This document shows, one piece after another, positions 1 to 9,410 of a stretch of 64,000 nucleotides of DNA (its first letter is position 1; the number at the start of each line of letters is the position of its first letter). A program made the translations under genes and the position numbers. This DNA comes from Shewanella corallii. Lineage in GTDB: Bacteria; Pseudomonadota; Gammaproteobacteria; Enterobacterales; Shewanellaceae. The notes beneath the pieces are model-generated. The model was not told the DNA's origin. It was given only the letters and a program-made list of their open reading frames with translations, and made no database searches. Where the stretch lies: NCBI RefSeq assembly GCF_023349125.1, contig NZ_JAKIKT010000002.1, positions 1 to 64,000 on the forward strand, read 5' to 3'.

Positions 1-564
1 GTTACCTTCTGAAGGGTTAGTAAAGTCTGGAACTTCACCACCAGTGCCTGAACCAGGATTGTGGATACCATGGTCTTGTTCAAAACCCGGCTCCAGTTCA
101 CCAGAGCCGTCTGGGTTGATACCAGAACCCTCACCCTCTGATGGGTTACCTTCTGAAGGGTTAGTAAAGTCCGGCAGCAAACCACCACCTGCTTCCGGAT
201 GACCCCACTCTGGCATTTCTGCACCTGCCATAGCAAGGTTCATACTATCCACTGTACCTTGCAGGTCACCATTCATATCGGCGACATTTTGGTTGTGGCC
301 TAAGACCTCATCATACATATCGGAAGTAATATTATTATTAGCAATAACATCTACCGCGGGCGCACCACCAGTGCTAGTAAAAGTGGTATCTTCATCCACG
401 ATATACTTGAACATGTTACCGTTAGCATCATGAATATTTACTACCCCTGTATGCAAGGCATTCGCGGTTGCAGACCAACCATCAGGGAGAACCACTTCGT
501 TAGCAGTTGCCAAGGAACATGTACCAAAGAAGGAGCACAAAATTGCGAGTTTTTTAATTTTCAT
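1..564 (-). CDS. Secreted repeat-containing protein, N-terminal part (C-terminus outside window)
   Basis: The minus-strand frame is open from an ATG at 564 to the window edge (188 codons, no stop), so the gene is truncated by the window. The N-terminus is a clear Sec signal peptide: KIKK, then a hydrophobic core, with likely cleavage after LATA. A mature region of about 85 residues (V, N and D rich) follows. From about residue 120 a Gly/Pro/Glu/Asn-rich tail begins with a 48-residue tandem repeat: bases 1-30 and 145-174 are the same 30 bases with one mismatch and encode PDFTNPSEGN. A shorter NPSEG repeat lies inside it. No convincing Shine-Dalgarno is visible. The protein should be exported. 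I do not recognise the family; a surface or matrix protein is possible, but that is inference. Confidence 0.7.
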   Translation of the reverse strand, partial: MKIKKLAILCSFFGTCSLATANEVVLPDGWSATANALHTGVVNIHDANGNMFKYIVDEDTTFTSTGGAPAVDVIANNNITSDMYDEVLGHNQNVADMNGDLQGTVDSMNLAMAGAEMPEWGHPEAGGGLLPDFTNPSEGNPSEGEGSGINPDGSGELEPGFEQDHGIHNPGSGTGGEVPDFTNPSEGN

Positions 565-600
565 TTCGGTTTACTAAAACTGAGGAAAGAGTTGATATTT

Positions 601-623
601 GGAGTAAATAGTCATTTAACTCC
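601..623. promoter_or_regulatory. Inverted repeat upstream of the repeat-protein gene
   Basis: GGAGTAAAT (601-609) and ATTTAACTCC (614-623) form a near-perfect inverted repeat with a 4-nt centre, about 37 bp upstream of the minus-strand start at 564. It could be an operator or a 5' UTR hairpin. The sequence does not distinguish these. Confidence 0.3.
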
Positions 624-1663
624 TTTCTTCATCACCTTGTTCATGCTCTAAATCGGGTTAAGCATGGACATAGTAAAGAATCAAATTTAGGGGCTCTTAT
701 CCAACAGCCAGCAATCAGCAATCAAAGCCAGATAGACCCAGACAAATTTGATGGGAGAATATTATTTGGGCGGGATGAGGGGAAATAGTTATTTATGGTT
801 AAATCTATTGTGTAAGTACTATGTAACATCGAGAATACGTATTTAAGTTTGAGCCAGTAATAGCCACATATCTTACTGTTAGCACCACACGTCCAATTTT
901 GCCTCCCCATAATAGCTATCGCTTTCCATTAGCAGGCGCTCCCAAACACCATTACAGAACACCGGCAACCATTTGTTTTTAATGTAATTTATATCTAACG
1001 TAAGCACAAGTATAACTACCTTACATTGCTCACAGCGGTCTGTAACTTCGAGTACATTGATAAAACTATTTCTGAAAACTCAATCAATAGCCCTTATTGC
1101 ACAGGAGCTTGAGGATTTCCTTGCATTGTTACTGACTAACTCAGAGGATTCAGTCACTTAATCACCTGAATAAAGAACATACCAGAAGCTAAAAACTCGA
1201 TGCTGGTGTATGTGCATCGCAAATGTTGCCAAAGAGACAACTAGAAAAGTGTACGATATTCGAAAGAGCGATTGAAACCAAAGAAAATACTCTACTATTC
1301 TCGGTACCCTATCTTGTAAACAATAAATCTTATCAATTCGGAAACTATTTGCTTATCGAACACCACCAGCCTGACGTCACAACAACATAGACCTGGCAAG
1401 TTTGTCACACACAATCGACTCTTCGAGGGCGCACATATCCCTATGGTTTATAGGGGTAATTTTAAAGCATGATTTGGCGTTAGTGCAGAAACCTATGAGT
1501 TTGAAGGATAAATACCTGACAGCTTCAGATGTATATACAGAGTGATCACTCACATCTTGCCTCTTGACCCAAGTTAAAATTTAGTTAATAACTAGAGGTG
1601 TGCAGTATCAGTTCGTCTGATGTTTGGCGAGCACAAGGTTTCAGCTAAACGAGGATAATTATA
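624..1663. other. AT-rich gene-free interval
   Basis: About 1.04 kb with no ORF that has both a plausible start signal and family resemblance. Short frames here (for example 722-910 minus) lack ribosome binding sites and recognisable composition. Base composition is clearly more AT-rich than the neighbouring genes. No tRNA-like fold, transposase remnant or strong terminator was recognised. The last 100 bp presumably carry the promoter of the Yip1 gene. Confidence 0.5.
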
Positions 1664-2260
1664 ATGATATTGAATCACTTGATGGGGTTGTATATTCATC
1701 CCAAGCAGGAATGGCAAGCAATTGAACGCAATCACGAAAAAACCGGCAGCAGTCTGAGCCACATCCTCCTTATTTCTCTAATACCGGCAATCTGCAGCTA
1801 TATTGCCAATACCCGTATTGGCTGGAACCCGGGTGCAGGTGAGCCACTGTTTCTAACTGAGCAAAGCGCCCTGTTCATGTCCGTAGGTATGTACTTCGGA
1901 CTGATCGCAGGCGTATTCGCACTGGCCTATCTGGTATTCTGGATGGCCAAAACCTTTGACGCCGACCCAAGTTATACCCAGGCACTTGAACTGGCAGTGT
2001 ACACAGCAACACCTCTGTTTATGGTGGGCTTTGCGGCTCTGTATCCAATACTTTGGTTTATTATGCTGGTTGGTTTGGCGGGCTTAAGTTACTCAGTTTA
2101 TCTGCTGTATACCGGCGTACCCATCCTGATGAAGATCCCTGAAGAGAAAGGCTTTATCTACGCCAGCTCTGTGGTGACCTGTGGCCTGGTATTGCTGGTT
2201 GCGCTGATGGCGACCAGTGTCATTCTCTGGTCCTACGGCCTCGGCCCTGCTATCCAATAG
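1664..2260 (+). CDS. Yip1/DUF1282-family inner membrane protein
   Basis: 198 aa. A short N-terminal amphipathic stretch (HPKQEW around residues 12-17, typical of bacterial Yip1-domain proteins) is followed by about five hydrophobic segments, roughly at residues 33-47, 70-95, 112-135, 138-150 and 165-190. This matches the Yip1 fold family, membrane proteins of unknown biochemical role in bacteria. The start ATG is preceded by GAGG at a suitable distance. The gene stands alone, converges with glnS and shares a bidirectional terminator with it. Function cannot be inferred from the sequence. Confidence 0.75.
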   Translation: MILNHLMGLYIHPKQEWQAIERNHEKTGSSLSHILLISLIPAICSYIANTRIGWNPGAGEPLFLTEQSALFMSVGMYFGLIAGVFALAYLVFWMAKTFDADPSYTQALELAVYTATPLFMVGFAALYPILWFIMLVGLAGLSYSVYLLYTGVPILMKIPEEKGFIYASSVVTCGLVLLVALMATSVILWSYGLGPAIQ

Positions 2261-2295
2261 ACATGACAAATACCTGATTACATACGCAAAAAACA

Positions 2296-2321
2296 AAAAG
2301 GCCACCCATGGGTGGCCTTTT
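2296..2321. terminator. Bidirectional intrinsic terminator between the Yip1 gene and glnS
   Basis: A perfect palindrome: AAAAGGCCACCC paired with GGGTGGCCTTTT around a central AT. It lies between two convergent genes and has T-runs on both strands. Confidence 0.85.
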
Positions 2322-2349
2322 CAATTTCAGCAGTTAATCACTTACACGA

Positions 2350-4020
2350 TTAAGCGAAAGAGTCACGCAGTGCAACAGTCAGGTTGAACACCAGGTTTTC
2401 CGGCGTGGAATCCTTGCTGTCAGCGCAGAAGTAACCTTCACGCTCGAACTGATAAGCTTCGCAGACTTTGGCATTAACCAGGCCAGCCTCGGCAAAACCA
2501 TGCTCAATGACCAGTGACTCAGGGTTCAGTACTTCGTCAACAGTTTCTGCTGCGCCTGGGTTGGCATCGCTGAAAAGACGGTCATACAGACGGAACTCGG
2601 CCGGTACAGCAGTAGTGGCTTCTACCCAGTGAATAACGCCTTTCACTTTGCGACCGTCGCTTGGATTCTGGCCCAGAGTTTCTGGATCATAGGTACAGTA
2701 GACAGTGGTTACATTACCTTCTGCATCCTTGTCACAACGCTCTGCTTTGATCACATAGGCGTTACGCAGGCGCACTTCTTTACCCATTACCAGGCGCTTG
2801 TAGTGCTTATTGGCTTCTTCGCGGAAGTCAGCAGCGTCGATGTAAACTTCACGACCAAATGCCAGTTCACGGCTACCCATCTCCGGGTGGTTAGGGTGAA
2901 CCGGGGCAGACACATATTCCAGCTCGCCTTCAGGGAAGTTTTCAATCACGACCTTGATTGGCTTGATAACAGCCATGGCGCGTGGTGCATGTTCGTTCAG
3001 TTCTTCACGAATACAGGCTTCCAGCATGCCAACTTCAACCAGGTTGTCCTGCTTGGTCACACCGATGCGCTTACAGAATTCACGGATAGACGCCGGAGTG
3101 TAGCCACGACGACGCAGACCAGCGATAGTCGGCATGCGAGGGTCGTCCCAACCGGAAACCAGTTCACGTACCACCAGATCGTTAAGCTTACGCTTGGACA
3201 TCAGGGTGTATTCCAGGTTCAGTCGGCTGAACTCGTACTGACGGGTACGATCAGGAGCCTGGAAATCGTTCAGGTTATCCAACACCCAGTCGTACAAACG
3301 ACGGTTGTCCTGGAACTCCAGCGTACACAGGGAGTGAGTGATGTTTTCCAGCGCATCAGAGATACAGTGAGTAAAGTCGTACATTGGATAAATGCACCAC
3401 TTGTCACCAGTCTGATGGTGATGGGCAAACTTCACGCGATAGATAACCGGGTCACGCATACACATAAATGGTGATGCCATGTCGATCTTGGCACGCAGAG
3501 TACACTCACCCTCTTTGAATTCGCCTTTGCGCATTTTTTCAAACAGCGCCAGGTTCTCTTCAACAGGGGTGTCACGATATGGGCTGTTCTTGCCAGGCTC
3601 TTTCAGGGTGCCACGGTATTCGCGAGTTTCTTCACCATTGAGGAAACACACATAAGCCAGACCTTTTTCAATCAGCTCAACCGCATAGCCGTGCAGCTGG
3701 TCAAAATAGTTGGACGAGTAACGAACGTCACCGCTCCATTGGAATCCCAGCCACTGGACGTCTGCCTGAATAGAGTTCACATAGTCGATGTTCTCTTTCT
3801 CAGGATTGGTATCATCAAAACGCAGGTTACACTCACCCTGGTAATCACGGGCGATACCAAAGTTTAAACAGATAGATTTAGCGTGACCGATATGAAGAAA
3901 GCCGTTCGGCTCAGGCGGAAAACGGGTGTGTACACTGGAGTGTTTACCGCTTTTCAGATCTTCATCGATGATGTTACGGATGAAGTTGCTTGGACGAACT
4001 TCGTTGTCCACGTGACTCAT
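2350..4020 (-). CDS. glnS: Glutaminyl-tRNA synthetase
   Basis: 556 aa, class I aminoacyl-tRNA synthetase that charges tRNA-Gln with glutamine in the cytoplasm. The HIGH signature is at residues 43-46 within [12 protein letters not shown], and the KMSKS loop appears as LMSKR near residue 270, the form seen in GlnS. The frame extends upstream to 4056, but the ATG at 4020 (MSHVDNEV) is preceded by AGAGG and gives the usual gammaproteobacterial GlnS start and length. The anticodon-binding beta-barrel region fills the C-terminal half. It sits next to feoAB, as remembered for the S. oneidensis mtr neighbourhood. Confidence 0.97.
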   Translation of the reverse strand: MSHVDNEVRPSNFIRNIIDEDLKSGKHSSVHTRFPPEPNGFLHIGHAKSICLNFGIARDYQGECNLRFDDTNPEKENIDYVNSIQADVQWLGFQWSGDVRYSSNYFDQLHGYAVELIEKGLAYVCFLNGEETREYRGTLKEPGKNSPYRDTPVEENLALFEKMRKGEFKEGECTLRAKIDMASPFMCMRDPVIYRVKFAHHHQTGDKWCIYPMYDFTHCISDALENITHSLCTLEFQDNRRLYDWVLDNLNDFQAPDRTRQYEFSRLNLEYTLMSKRKLNDLVVRELVSGWDDPRMPTIAGLRRRGYTPASIREFCKRIGVTKQDNLVEVGMLEACIREELNEHAPRAMAVIKPIKVVIENFPEGELEYVSAPVHPNHPEMGSRELAFGREVYIDAADFREEANKHYKRLVMGKEVRLRNAYVIKAERCDKDAEGNVTTVYCTYDPETLGQNPSDGRKVKGVIHWVEATTAVPAEFRLYDRLFSDANPGAAETVDEVLNPESLVIEHGFAEAGLVNAKVCEAYQFEREGYFCADSKDSTPENLVFNLTVALRDSFA

Positions 4021-4139
4021 GGAATTCCTCTTGGTGAACAGTGGCAAAATAATCAATGGCGCATGATCCTACAGATCCTGCTTTTACACAATGGCTGTTA
4101 GAAAAAATGCCGCCAAACTATGGCCGAAAAGCATAACAA

Positions 4140-4163
4140 AAAAGCAGCCCGCAGGCTGCTTTT
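4140..4163 (-). terminator. Intrinsic terminator of feoAB
   Basis: AAAAGCAGCC and GGCTGCTTTT form a 10-bp stem around CGCA. Read on the minus strand it is followed by a T-run, just after the feoB stop. Confidence 0.8.
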
Positions 4164-4185
4164 GCACATTAACAACCCGACATGA

Positions 4186-6483
4186 TTATCCGGTAATCAC
4201 TTTAACGCCCGGAATAATCTGCTGGGTGCGACGTCCTTTGCGCTTCAGCCAGAAGAAGAAGGCAACCAATGCTGCAACCAAACCAACCATCCAGGCTGCA
4301 CTGCTTACCGGGTGGGCCGCAAAACTGGCCGCTTGATAAACGAAGGTAGCAACGCCATAAGCCAGACCGAAGGTCCACAGGGCTGCAAAGCGAGCCCAGC
4401 GCATGCCAAATTCGTTAACCAGCGCACCCATTGCTGCCACACATGGCGTATAAAGCAGTACAAACAGCAGGTAACAGAAGGCTGCCAGCGTAGTGCCAAA
4501 ACCAACCTGCAGCGCACTGAAAGTAGAGGTATCAACACCCTGCTCTTCTGCCGCGACTTGCTGGTCTGAAACATCTCCCACATCAAGAGACATAGGATCT
4601 CGCAAATTAATTCCAAACAGGTTATCAGGAATAGTATGCAGCGCTTCGGTAAAGCTCTCGCTCAGCGGTGTCAGATCGCCGTCATCACCACCGGTTGCTG
4701 GTGAGTACAGGCTATTCAGGGTGCCAACAACGGCTTCTTTGGCGAAGATACCGGTCACGATACCCACAGTTGCCTGCCAGTTGTCCTGCTCAAGACCCAT
4801 AGGAGCAAATACAGGAGTTACCTTCTGGCTCACCACACTCAGCACAGAATCCCGGCTGTCCTGATGACCGAAGCTACCGTCAGTACCGATAGAGTTAACA
4901 AAGTTCAGCAGAGTCACCACCACCACAATGGTTTTACCCGCGCCCATAATAAAGCCCTTGGTGCGCTTGGAGGCACGTTTCAAGGTTGGCTTCAGCTTTG
5001 GCATTTCATAGTCTGGCAGCTCCATCACCACCGCACTTGAGCTACCTGGCAGCAAAGTATGGTGAAGCAGCAAACCAGTTCCGATAGCCGCCAGAATGCC
5101 GATGATATACAGCAGGAATACCAGGTTCTGACCGCTCTCAGGGAAGAAGGCCGCTGCAAACAGGGCGTATACTGGCAGACGGGCACCACAGGACATAAAT
5201 GGCGCCATCATACCCGTCACGATACGCTCGCGTTCGTTACCCAGGGTACGGGTCGCCATAATAGCAGGCACAGAACAGCCAAAGCCCACAATCATAGGCA
5301 CGAAAGCTTTGCCCGGTAGACCAATACGACGCATCAGACCATCAATGACGAATGCGGCGCGGGACATATAGCCTGAGCTTTCCAATACAGACAGCGCCAA
5401 AAACAGCGCCGCAATAACCGGGATAAAGGTCGCTACGGTTTGAATACCGCCACCGACGCCTCCGGCCAGAATGGTGATAAGCCACTCAGGAGCGCCAATG
5501 TTGGCAAGCAGAGCACCGAAGTGGTCTACAAACACAGCGCCCGCTGTGATATCAAAGAAGTCGATGAAAGAGCTGCCCACGTTAATCGCGAACAGGAACA
5601 TCAAATACATCACCAACAGGAAAATAGGTACGCCCATAATCGGGTGCAACACCACCTTATCCAACTTGGCGCTAAAGGTTTCGTGGGGCCTGGTTACCAC
5701 AGAAGCATTGAAAATCTGCTCAACGAACTCGTAGCGACGACCAGCGATCATCACTTCGATATCCTTGCCCTCGGCCTTGAGTTTGTCGGCACAACCCGTT
5801 ACTTCATGACTCAGCTGACCATTGGCGCAAGCGCCACATCCCAGACCGTGACCGAACAAGGCCAGTGCACGTCCACGACCCAACTCCGGCTGACGTTCAC
5901 GGACAACAGACACAGCACTTTCGATGGCTGCATCATAATCCAACATCAAAGGTGATTCGTCGATTTTGCCTTCCAGCAGCTCAACAAACTTGGCCTGAAC
6001 CAGGTCAATATCAGTGCCTTCACGAGCAGAGACACCAATAACAGGACAACCCAGTGCCTGACTCATTTTGGCAAAATCAATCTCAATACCGCGCTCCAGC
6101 GCAGCATCCATTTTGTTGATCACCACCACCATAGGAATGCCCAGCTCACGCAGCTGTACAGACAGGTACAGGTGACGCTCCAGGTTGGTCGCATCTACCA
6201 GGTTGATAATGCCATCAATCTGCTGTTCAGACAGATACTGCTGCGCAATTTGCTCATCCAGGGAGCAATCACACTGGTTGCCCGCAGGCAGAATATCGTA
6301 AATCCCGGGCAAGTCAGTCAGGAACACTTCGGCGCCGTTCAGGCTGAACTGACCAGTTTTTTTCTCAACTGTTACACCAGACCAGTTACCCACCTGCTGG
6401 TTGGCACCTGTCAAAGCATTAAAAAGCGTGGATTTACCGGCGTTAGGGTTACCGACCGTCACACAATGGAACTGCTTAGTCAT
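4186..6483 (-). CDS. feoB: Ferrous iron transporter FeoB (GTPase-permease)
   Basis: 765 aa inner-membrane Fe(II) importer. The N-terminal G domain has G1 GNPNAGKS at residues 11-18, G3 DLPG at 57-60, NKMD (G4) near 123 and a SAREG G5 motif. A helical insertion domain follows (about residues 170-270) with a Cys cluster, CGACANG. The permease part begins near residue 280 with the Gate region, including the conserved FGCSVPA and MSCGARLP segments that carry Cys residues. The C-terminus is short and basic with no separate FeoC. Its start overlaps the end of feoA by 8 nt (6476-6483), so the two are translationally coupled. It lies next to the metal-reduction genes, which supply Fe(II). Confidence 0.97.
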   Translation of the reverse strand: MTKQFHCVTVGNPNAGKSTLFNALTGANQQVGNWSGVTVEKKTGQFSLNGAEVFLTDLPGIYDILPAGNQCDCSLDEQIAQQYLSEQQIDGIINLVDATNLERHLYLSVQLRELGIPMVVVINKMDAALERGIEIDFAKMSQALGCPVIGVSAREGTDIDLVQAKFVELLEGKIDESPLMLDYDAAIESAVSVVRERQPELGRGRALALFGHGLGCGACANGQLSHEVTGCADKLKAEGKDIEVMIAGRRYEFVEQIFNASVVTRPHETFSAKLDKVVLHPIMGVPIFLLVMYLMFLFAINVGSSFIDFFDITAGAVFVDHFGALLANIGAPEWLITILAGGVGGGIQTVATFIPVIAALFLALSVLESSGYMSRAAFVIDGLMRRIGLPGKAFVPMIVGFGCSVPAIMATRTLGNERERIVTGMMAPFMSCGARLPVYALFAAAFFPESGQNLVFLLYIIGILAAIGTGLLLHHTLLPGSSSAVVMELPDYEMPKLKPTLKRASKRTKGFIMGAGKTIVVVVTLLNFVNSIGTDGSFGHQDSRDSVLSVVSQKVTPVFAPMGLEQDNWQATVGIVTGIFAKEAVVGTLNSLYSPATGGDDGDLTPLSESFTEALHTIPDNLFGINLRDPMSLDVGDVSDQQVAAEEQGVDTSTFSALQVGFGTTLAAFCYLLFVLLYTPCVAAMGALVNEFGMRWARFAALWTFGLAYGVATFVYQAASFAAHPVSSAAWMVGLVAALVAFFFWLKRKGRRTQQIIPGVKVITG

Positions 6484-6715
6484 TGGTTTTTACTACCTCA
6501 ATAATGTCGGCCAAATCGCGACGCATACACAGCTTGCTGCCACGAATATCCAGTTCCAGTCCCGAGCCCATTGGCGCACGACGGATAAGGGTAAGTTTGG
6601 TCTGGGGGGTAATCCCCATAGACAGGAGTTTGCGCTTGACTGTTTGAGGCAGCTCAATATGCCCAATGTCAGCAATCACGGCGATATCACCGGGATTGAG
6701 TTCACTTAACTTCAT
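6476..6715 (-). CDS. feoA: Ferrous iron transport protein FeoA
   Basis: 79 aa SH3-like cytosolic protein that acts with FeoB. The whole FeoA domain is present: LNPGDIAVIADIG near the start, a KRKLLSMGI segment around residues 28-36, and a C-terminal GSGLELDIRG strand pair. It is the first gene of the feoAB operon, and its stop lies inside the feoB start. The upstream 400 bp also serve the divergent omcA gene and contain a Fur-box-like sequence. No feoC is seen. Confidence 0.95.
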   Translation of the reverse strand: MKLSELNPGDIAVIADIGHIELPQTVKRKLLSMGITPQTKLTLIRRAPMGSGLELDIRGSKLCMRRDLADIIEVVKTND

Positions 6716-6821
6716 GTACGATTTCCACCTTTGGCAATACGGGTTGCCAGAAAAACTGTGGGGATTCTACCCCAGCCAATCAGAGAAAAGTTTTATCTTG
6801 ATCAAGCTTTCAAGCGAAAAC

Positions 6822-6840
6822 GATAATGGTTTTCAATTGT
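6822..6840 (-). promoter_or_regulatory. Fur-box-like sequence upstream of feoA
   Basis: GATAATGGTTTTCAATTGT matches the 19-bp Fur consensus at about 13 of 19 positions, with the GATAATG half intact. It lies about 107 bp upstream of the feoA start. A Fur role for feoAB is established in enteric bacteria; here it is inferred. An overlapping TGTGA immediately downstream could be half of a CRP site, but the spacing to the next TCAC is 7, not 6. Confidence 0.35.
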
Positions 6841-6961
6841 GATTACCAGTCACCCCGCTCCGCTTTCGTCGAAAGCGACTCAACGCCTCCCATGACAAGC
6901 CTGAACCCAGGCTTAACCTCCTGCCAAAAAACACTTATCAATCAATACATCAGCACGCCAA

Positions 6962-6995
6962 ATACCTATAAAGAAATAGTCAGATCCAGTTCACA
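6962..6995 (+). repeat. 34-bp element, copy 1 (upstream of omcA)
   Basis: Identical at 31 of 34 positions to 9411-9444. Its 3' part contains GATCCAGTTCACA; the TCACA could be the right half of a CRP site (left slot TCAGA). It ends 138 bp before the omcA start. See copy 2 at 9411 and the partial copy at 47897. Confidence 0.7.
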
Positions 6996-7133
6996 TATCC
7001 GCCCTAAAACACCTGCGAAAAATCGCGCATTTGTTAGCCTTGTCGTTGGAAAACTAATTCCATACATCTTCTAAGGGCTTATTTAGCTAAGCCCATGAAA
7101 AGATGATGAATATAACAATTGCAGGGAAATATT

Positions 7134-9329
7134 ATGATGAAACGGTTTAACCTGAAACGCAGCTATCTCGCGCTGCTGGGTGCCGGCATGTTGTCCATGG
7201 CTATGGTGGGCTGTGGCAGTGACGGGGATGATGGTGAAGACGGTAAAGATGGTGTTGTAGGCTCTCCCATCTCAGCAGTTTCCACAGTATCAGCCAAAAT
7301 CACCTCAGCTTCTGTCAGTGATACTGGCATCCTCACAGTAAACTTCTCCCTGAGCGATGCCAACGGTGCAGCAGTCCTGGCGCTGAAAAATACCGATATC
7401 TCTGCTGTATCCTTTGGTCGTATGGGCACTGAAGATGAAGTGGGCCTGACAGATCTGGAAGGCAAGCCAAGAGATATCTGGCTGAGCTACTTCAATAAAG
7501 ACAAAGGTGACGGTCACTACACCGGCTCATCCTATTTTAAAGGTGGCGATTGCGAAGACTGTCTGACCGACAATAACGATGGCACATACACGCTTGTCCT
7601 CAATAAAGAGATAGATACTCTGGACAAGTACGCCTATGTGGCTGATGTGACCAATGGTATCTATCTGGGCATCAAGGCAAGCAACACCGCCGGTGCAACC
7701 TTGCGTGACAACAGCTTCTTCTACTGGCAGCCAAGTTCAGACACTGCTCAGGAAAAACCTAAGGCCGTTATCGCCAACGAAACCTGTCAAAGTTGCCACC
7801 GCCCTGGCCATGCCGGCGAGCTGGCGTTCCATGGTGGAAAACATACCACGTTGGAGTCCTGTACTTTCTGTCACGCAGACTACAACACTTATTCCAAGCA
7901 GGATAAAGATGAGAATGGTCAGCCTGTAGGCGAACCATACGTCTTTGACGGCTCTATCAAAGGTATGGCTCATGATATCCACAGTCATGAGTACTACAAC
8001 GGCATCTACCCTCAATCCGGTGGTAACTGTCTGACCTGTCACCAGCCTGATGAAAACCTGGCCATGGCTGATGCCTGGAAGGCTGATCTGGATACTGCAA
8101 CCTGTATGAACTGTCACAACAGTCCGTACGCAGTTCCTTCCTGGCACTGGGACAGTGACAAAGGCCAAATTGCCGAAGGTAAAGAAAACTGCGTCAGCTG
8201 CCACAGCGCAGAAGGCGAAGGTTACCGTGGCGCTGAGCGAGGCCATTACACCGAAAACGCCAATGCCAATTCCACTCAGTTGAAAGTCGTCTTTAACTCA
8301 GTGAATGTTGCAGCTGACAAGCTGTCTGTCACCGCCAACTTTAAGGTAATGGATGGCGAAGATTTGGTACCTCTGTCCCAAATCGACCCTCGCCCATACA
8401 AGTACGGCGGCTATAACAGTGCAGTTGTGTTCAACGGTATTAGCGGTGATGACTTCAATGTGAACTATCAGAAAGTTGGATTCGACAACCTGACCCAACT
8501 GGAAGATGGCAGCATCCAGGCTGTTATTGCAGAGCCGACTTACAAAGTAACCCAGGCTCTGGCAGGTGATGCTGTTGTCGCCATGTCCAGCCAGCTGCAT
8601 GTGTGCTATGAGTCAAAAGGTAAGCGCACAGACTGTGTGGCCGCGGATTTGGACAGTGGAAAGCAGTCCGCTCCTTACCTGGTCAGCGACACCTTCTACT
8701 TCAATCAGGATGGTACAGCCTGGGAAGGCAAGGATAACGCCACTACACCTCGAACTCAGCATGCTGAGATGAAGGCTTGTCAGGACTGTCACACCACATC
8801 TATTACCCATAGATACAGCCATGATATGGACGGTTGTGCCAGCTGCCACAACGGTACCCGCGACAAGAAAGGTCAGGGCCCTTCCAATCTGGCTTACATT
8901 GTTCACAGCCAACACTACCTCAACGGCTTCTTCAAGAAGACTGATTGTCAAAGCTGCCACGGCACCGACGGCTTTAGTCTGAATAAGATTGCCGGTGATG
9001 CTGCACCAGTGGCATTTGGCACAACCGATGGCCAACGTCTCGGTGCATCCAATGAGCAAACTGTGGTTTCTCCTCAGACTGCTGCTTGTGTGAGCTGTCA
9101 CCTGCCTCCTTATGCACTCAGTGACGCTGCTGTGGGTCATATCAAGTCATTTGGTGGTGTGATTGAGGTCAACACTCTGACCGTTGGTGAAGAGCAGGTT
9201 AAAGTTCTTGGTGTTGCCGCTTCAGATTATGACGCAGAAGCCCAAGCTGCAGGTCCAGAAACCTGTTCAACCTGTCACACCAGCGACAAGTTGCTTGAAC
9301 AGCACAAAAACTGGGGATTTGGTTGGTAA
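7134..9329 (+). CDS. omcA: OmcA-like outer-membrane decaheme c-type cytochrome (lipoprotein)
   Basis: 731 aa, cell-surface terminal reductase for metal oxides, flavins and humics in the Mtr system. ATG 7134 is chosen because AGGGA lies 6 nt upstream; the frame extends to a TTG at 7119. A signal peptide ends in a lipobox with lipidated Cys27, followed by an acidic GDDGEDGKDG stretch. There are ten CXXCH haem motifs in two groups of five (CQSCH, CTFCH, CLTCH, CMNCH, CVSCH; then CQDCH, CASCH, CQSCH, CVSCH, CSTCH), flanking a haem-free beta domain, as in the OmcA/MtrC fold. The N-terminus and length resemble OmcA (735 aa) more than 11-haem UndA. Two oddities: a CEDC pair with no His in domain I, and a CX9C pair where MtrC shows CX8C. 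It has its own promoter region and terminator. Confidence 0.88.
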   Translation: MMKRFNLKRSYLALLGAGMLSMAMVGCGSDGDDGEDGKDGVVGSPISAVSTVSAKITSASVSDTGILTVNFSLSDANGAAVLALKNTDISAVSFGRMGTEDEVGLTDLEGKPRDIWLSYFNKDKGDGHYTGSSYFKGGDCEDCLTDNNDGTYTLVLNKEIDTLDKYAYVADVTNGIYLGIKASNTAGATLRDNSFFYWQPSSDTAQEKPKAVIANETCQSCHRPGHAGELAFHGGKHTTLESCTFCHADYNTYSKQDKDENGQPVGEPYVFDGSIKGMAHDIHSHEYYNGIYPQSGGNCLTCHQPDENLAMADAWKADLDTATCMNCHNSPYAVPSWHWDSDKGQIAEGKENCVSCHSAEGEGYRGAERGHYTENANANSTQLKVVFNSVNVAADKLSVTANFKVMDGEDLVPLSQIDPRPYKYGGYNSAVVFNGISGDDFNVNYQKVGFDNLTQLEDGSIQAVIAEPTYKVTQALAGDAVVAMSSQLHVCYESKGKRTDCVAADLDSGKQSAPYLVSDTFYFNQDGTAWEGKDNATTPRTQHAEMKACQDCHTTSITHRYSHDMDGCASCHNGTRDKKGQGPSNLAYIVHSQHYLNGFFKKTDCQSCHGTDGFSLNKIAGDAAPVAFGTTDGQRLGASNEQTVVSPQTAACVSCHLPPYALSDAAVGHIKSFGGVIEVNTLTVGEEQVKVLGVAASDYDAEAQAAGPETCSTCHTSDKLLEQHKNWGFGW

Positions 9330-9352
9330 AAACCTTTCCCTGAAATCTGAAT

Positions 9353-9379
9353 GAGGGAGGCTTGGCCTCCCTCTTTTTT
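9353..9379 (+). terminator. Intrinsic terminator of omcA
   Basis: GAGGGAGG (9353-9360) pairs with CCTCCCTC (9366-9373) and is followed by a T-run. It separates omcA from mtrCAB transcription. Confidence 0.85.
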
Positions 9380-9410
9380 ATCTATCCGCTTCCATCTCCA
9401 CTCAAGATTT

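Larger units (their letters stand above)
6716..7133. other. Divergent promoter region feoA/omcA
   Basis: 418 bp without a credible gene. It contains a Fur-box-like site (6822-6840), the first copy of the 34-bp repeat shared with the mtrC promoter (6962-6995), and a small hairpin GGGCTTA/TAAGCCC at 7075-7094, 40 bp before omcA. A frame at 6826-7074 has no ribosome binding site and no recognisable product. Confidence 0.6.

Noticed and set aside
722..910. Short minus-strand frame in the AT-rich interval
   Set aside because: No ribosome binding site, unusual composition, and no motif; chance frame.
2629..3474. A 281-codon plus-strand frame inside glnS
   Set aside because: Antisense shadow of glnS with no family resemblance; glnS is certain.
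6798..6807. CTTGATCAAG as an FNR site in the feoA/omcA gap
   Set aside because: The half-sites are adjacent instead of spaced by four bases as FNR requires.
6826..7074. Plus-strand 82-codon frame upstream of omcA
   Set aside because: No ribosome binding site or recognisable product; it covers the regulatory region with the 34-bp repeat.
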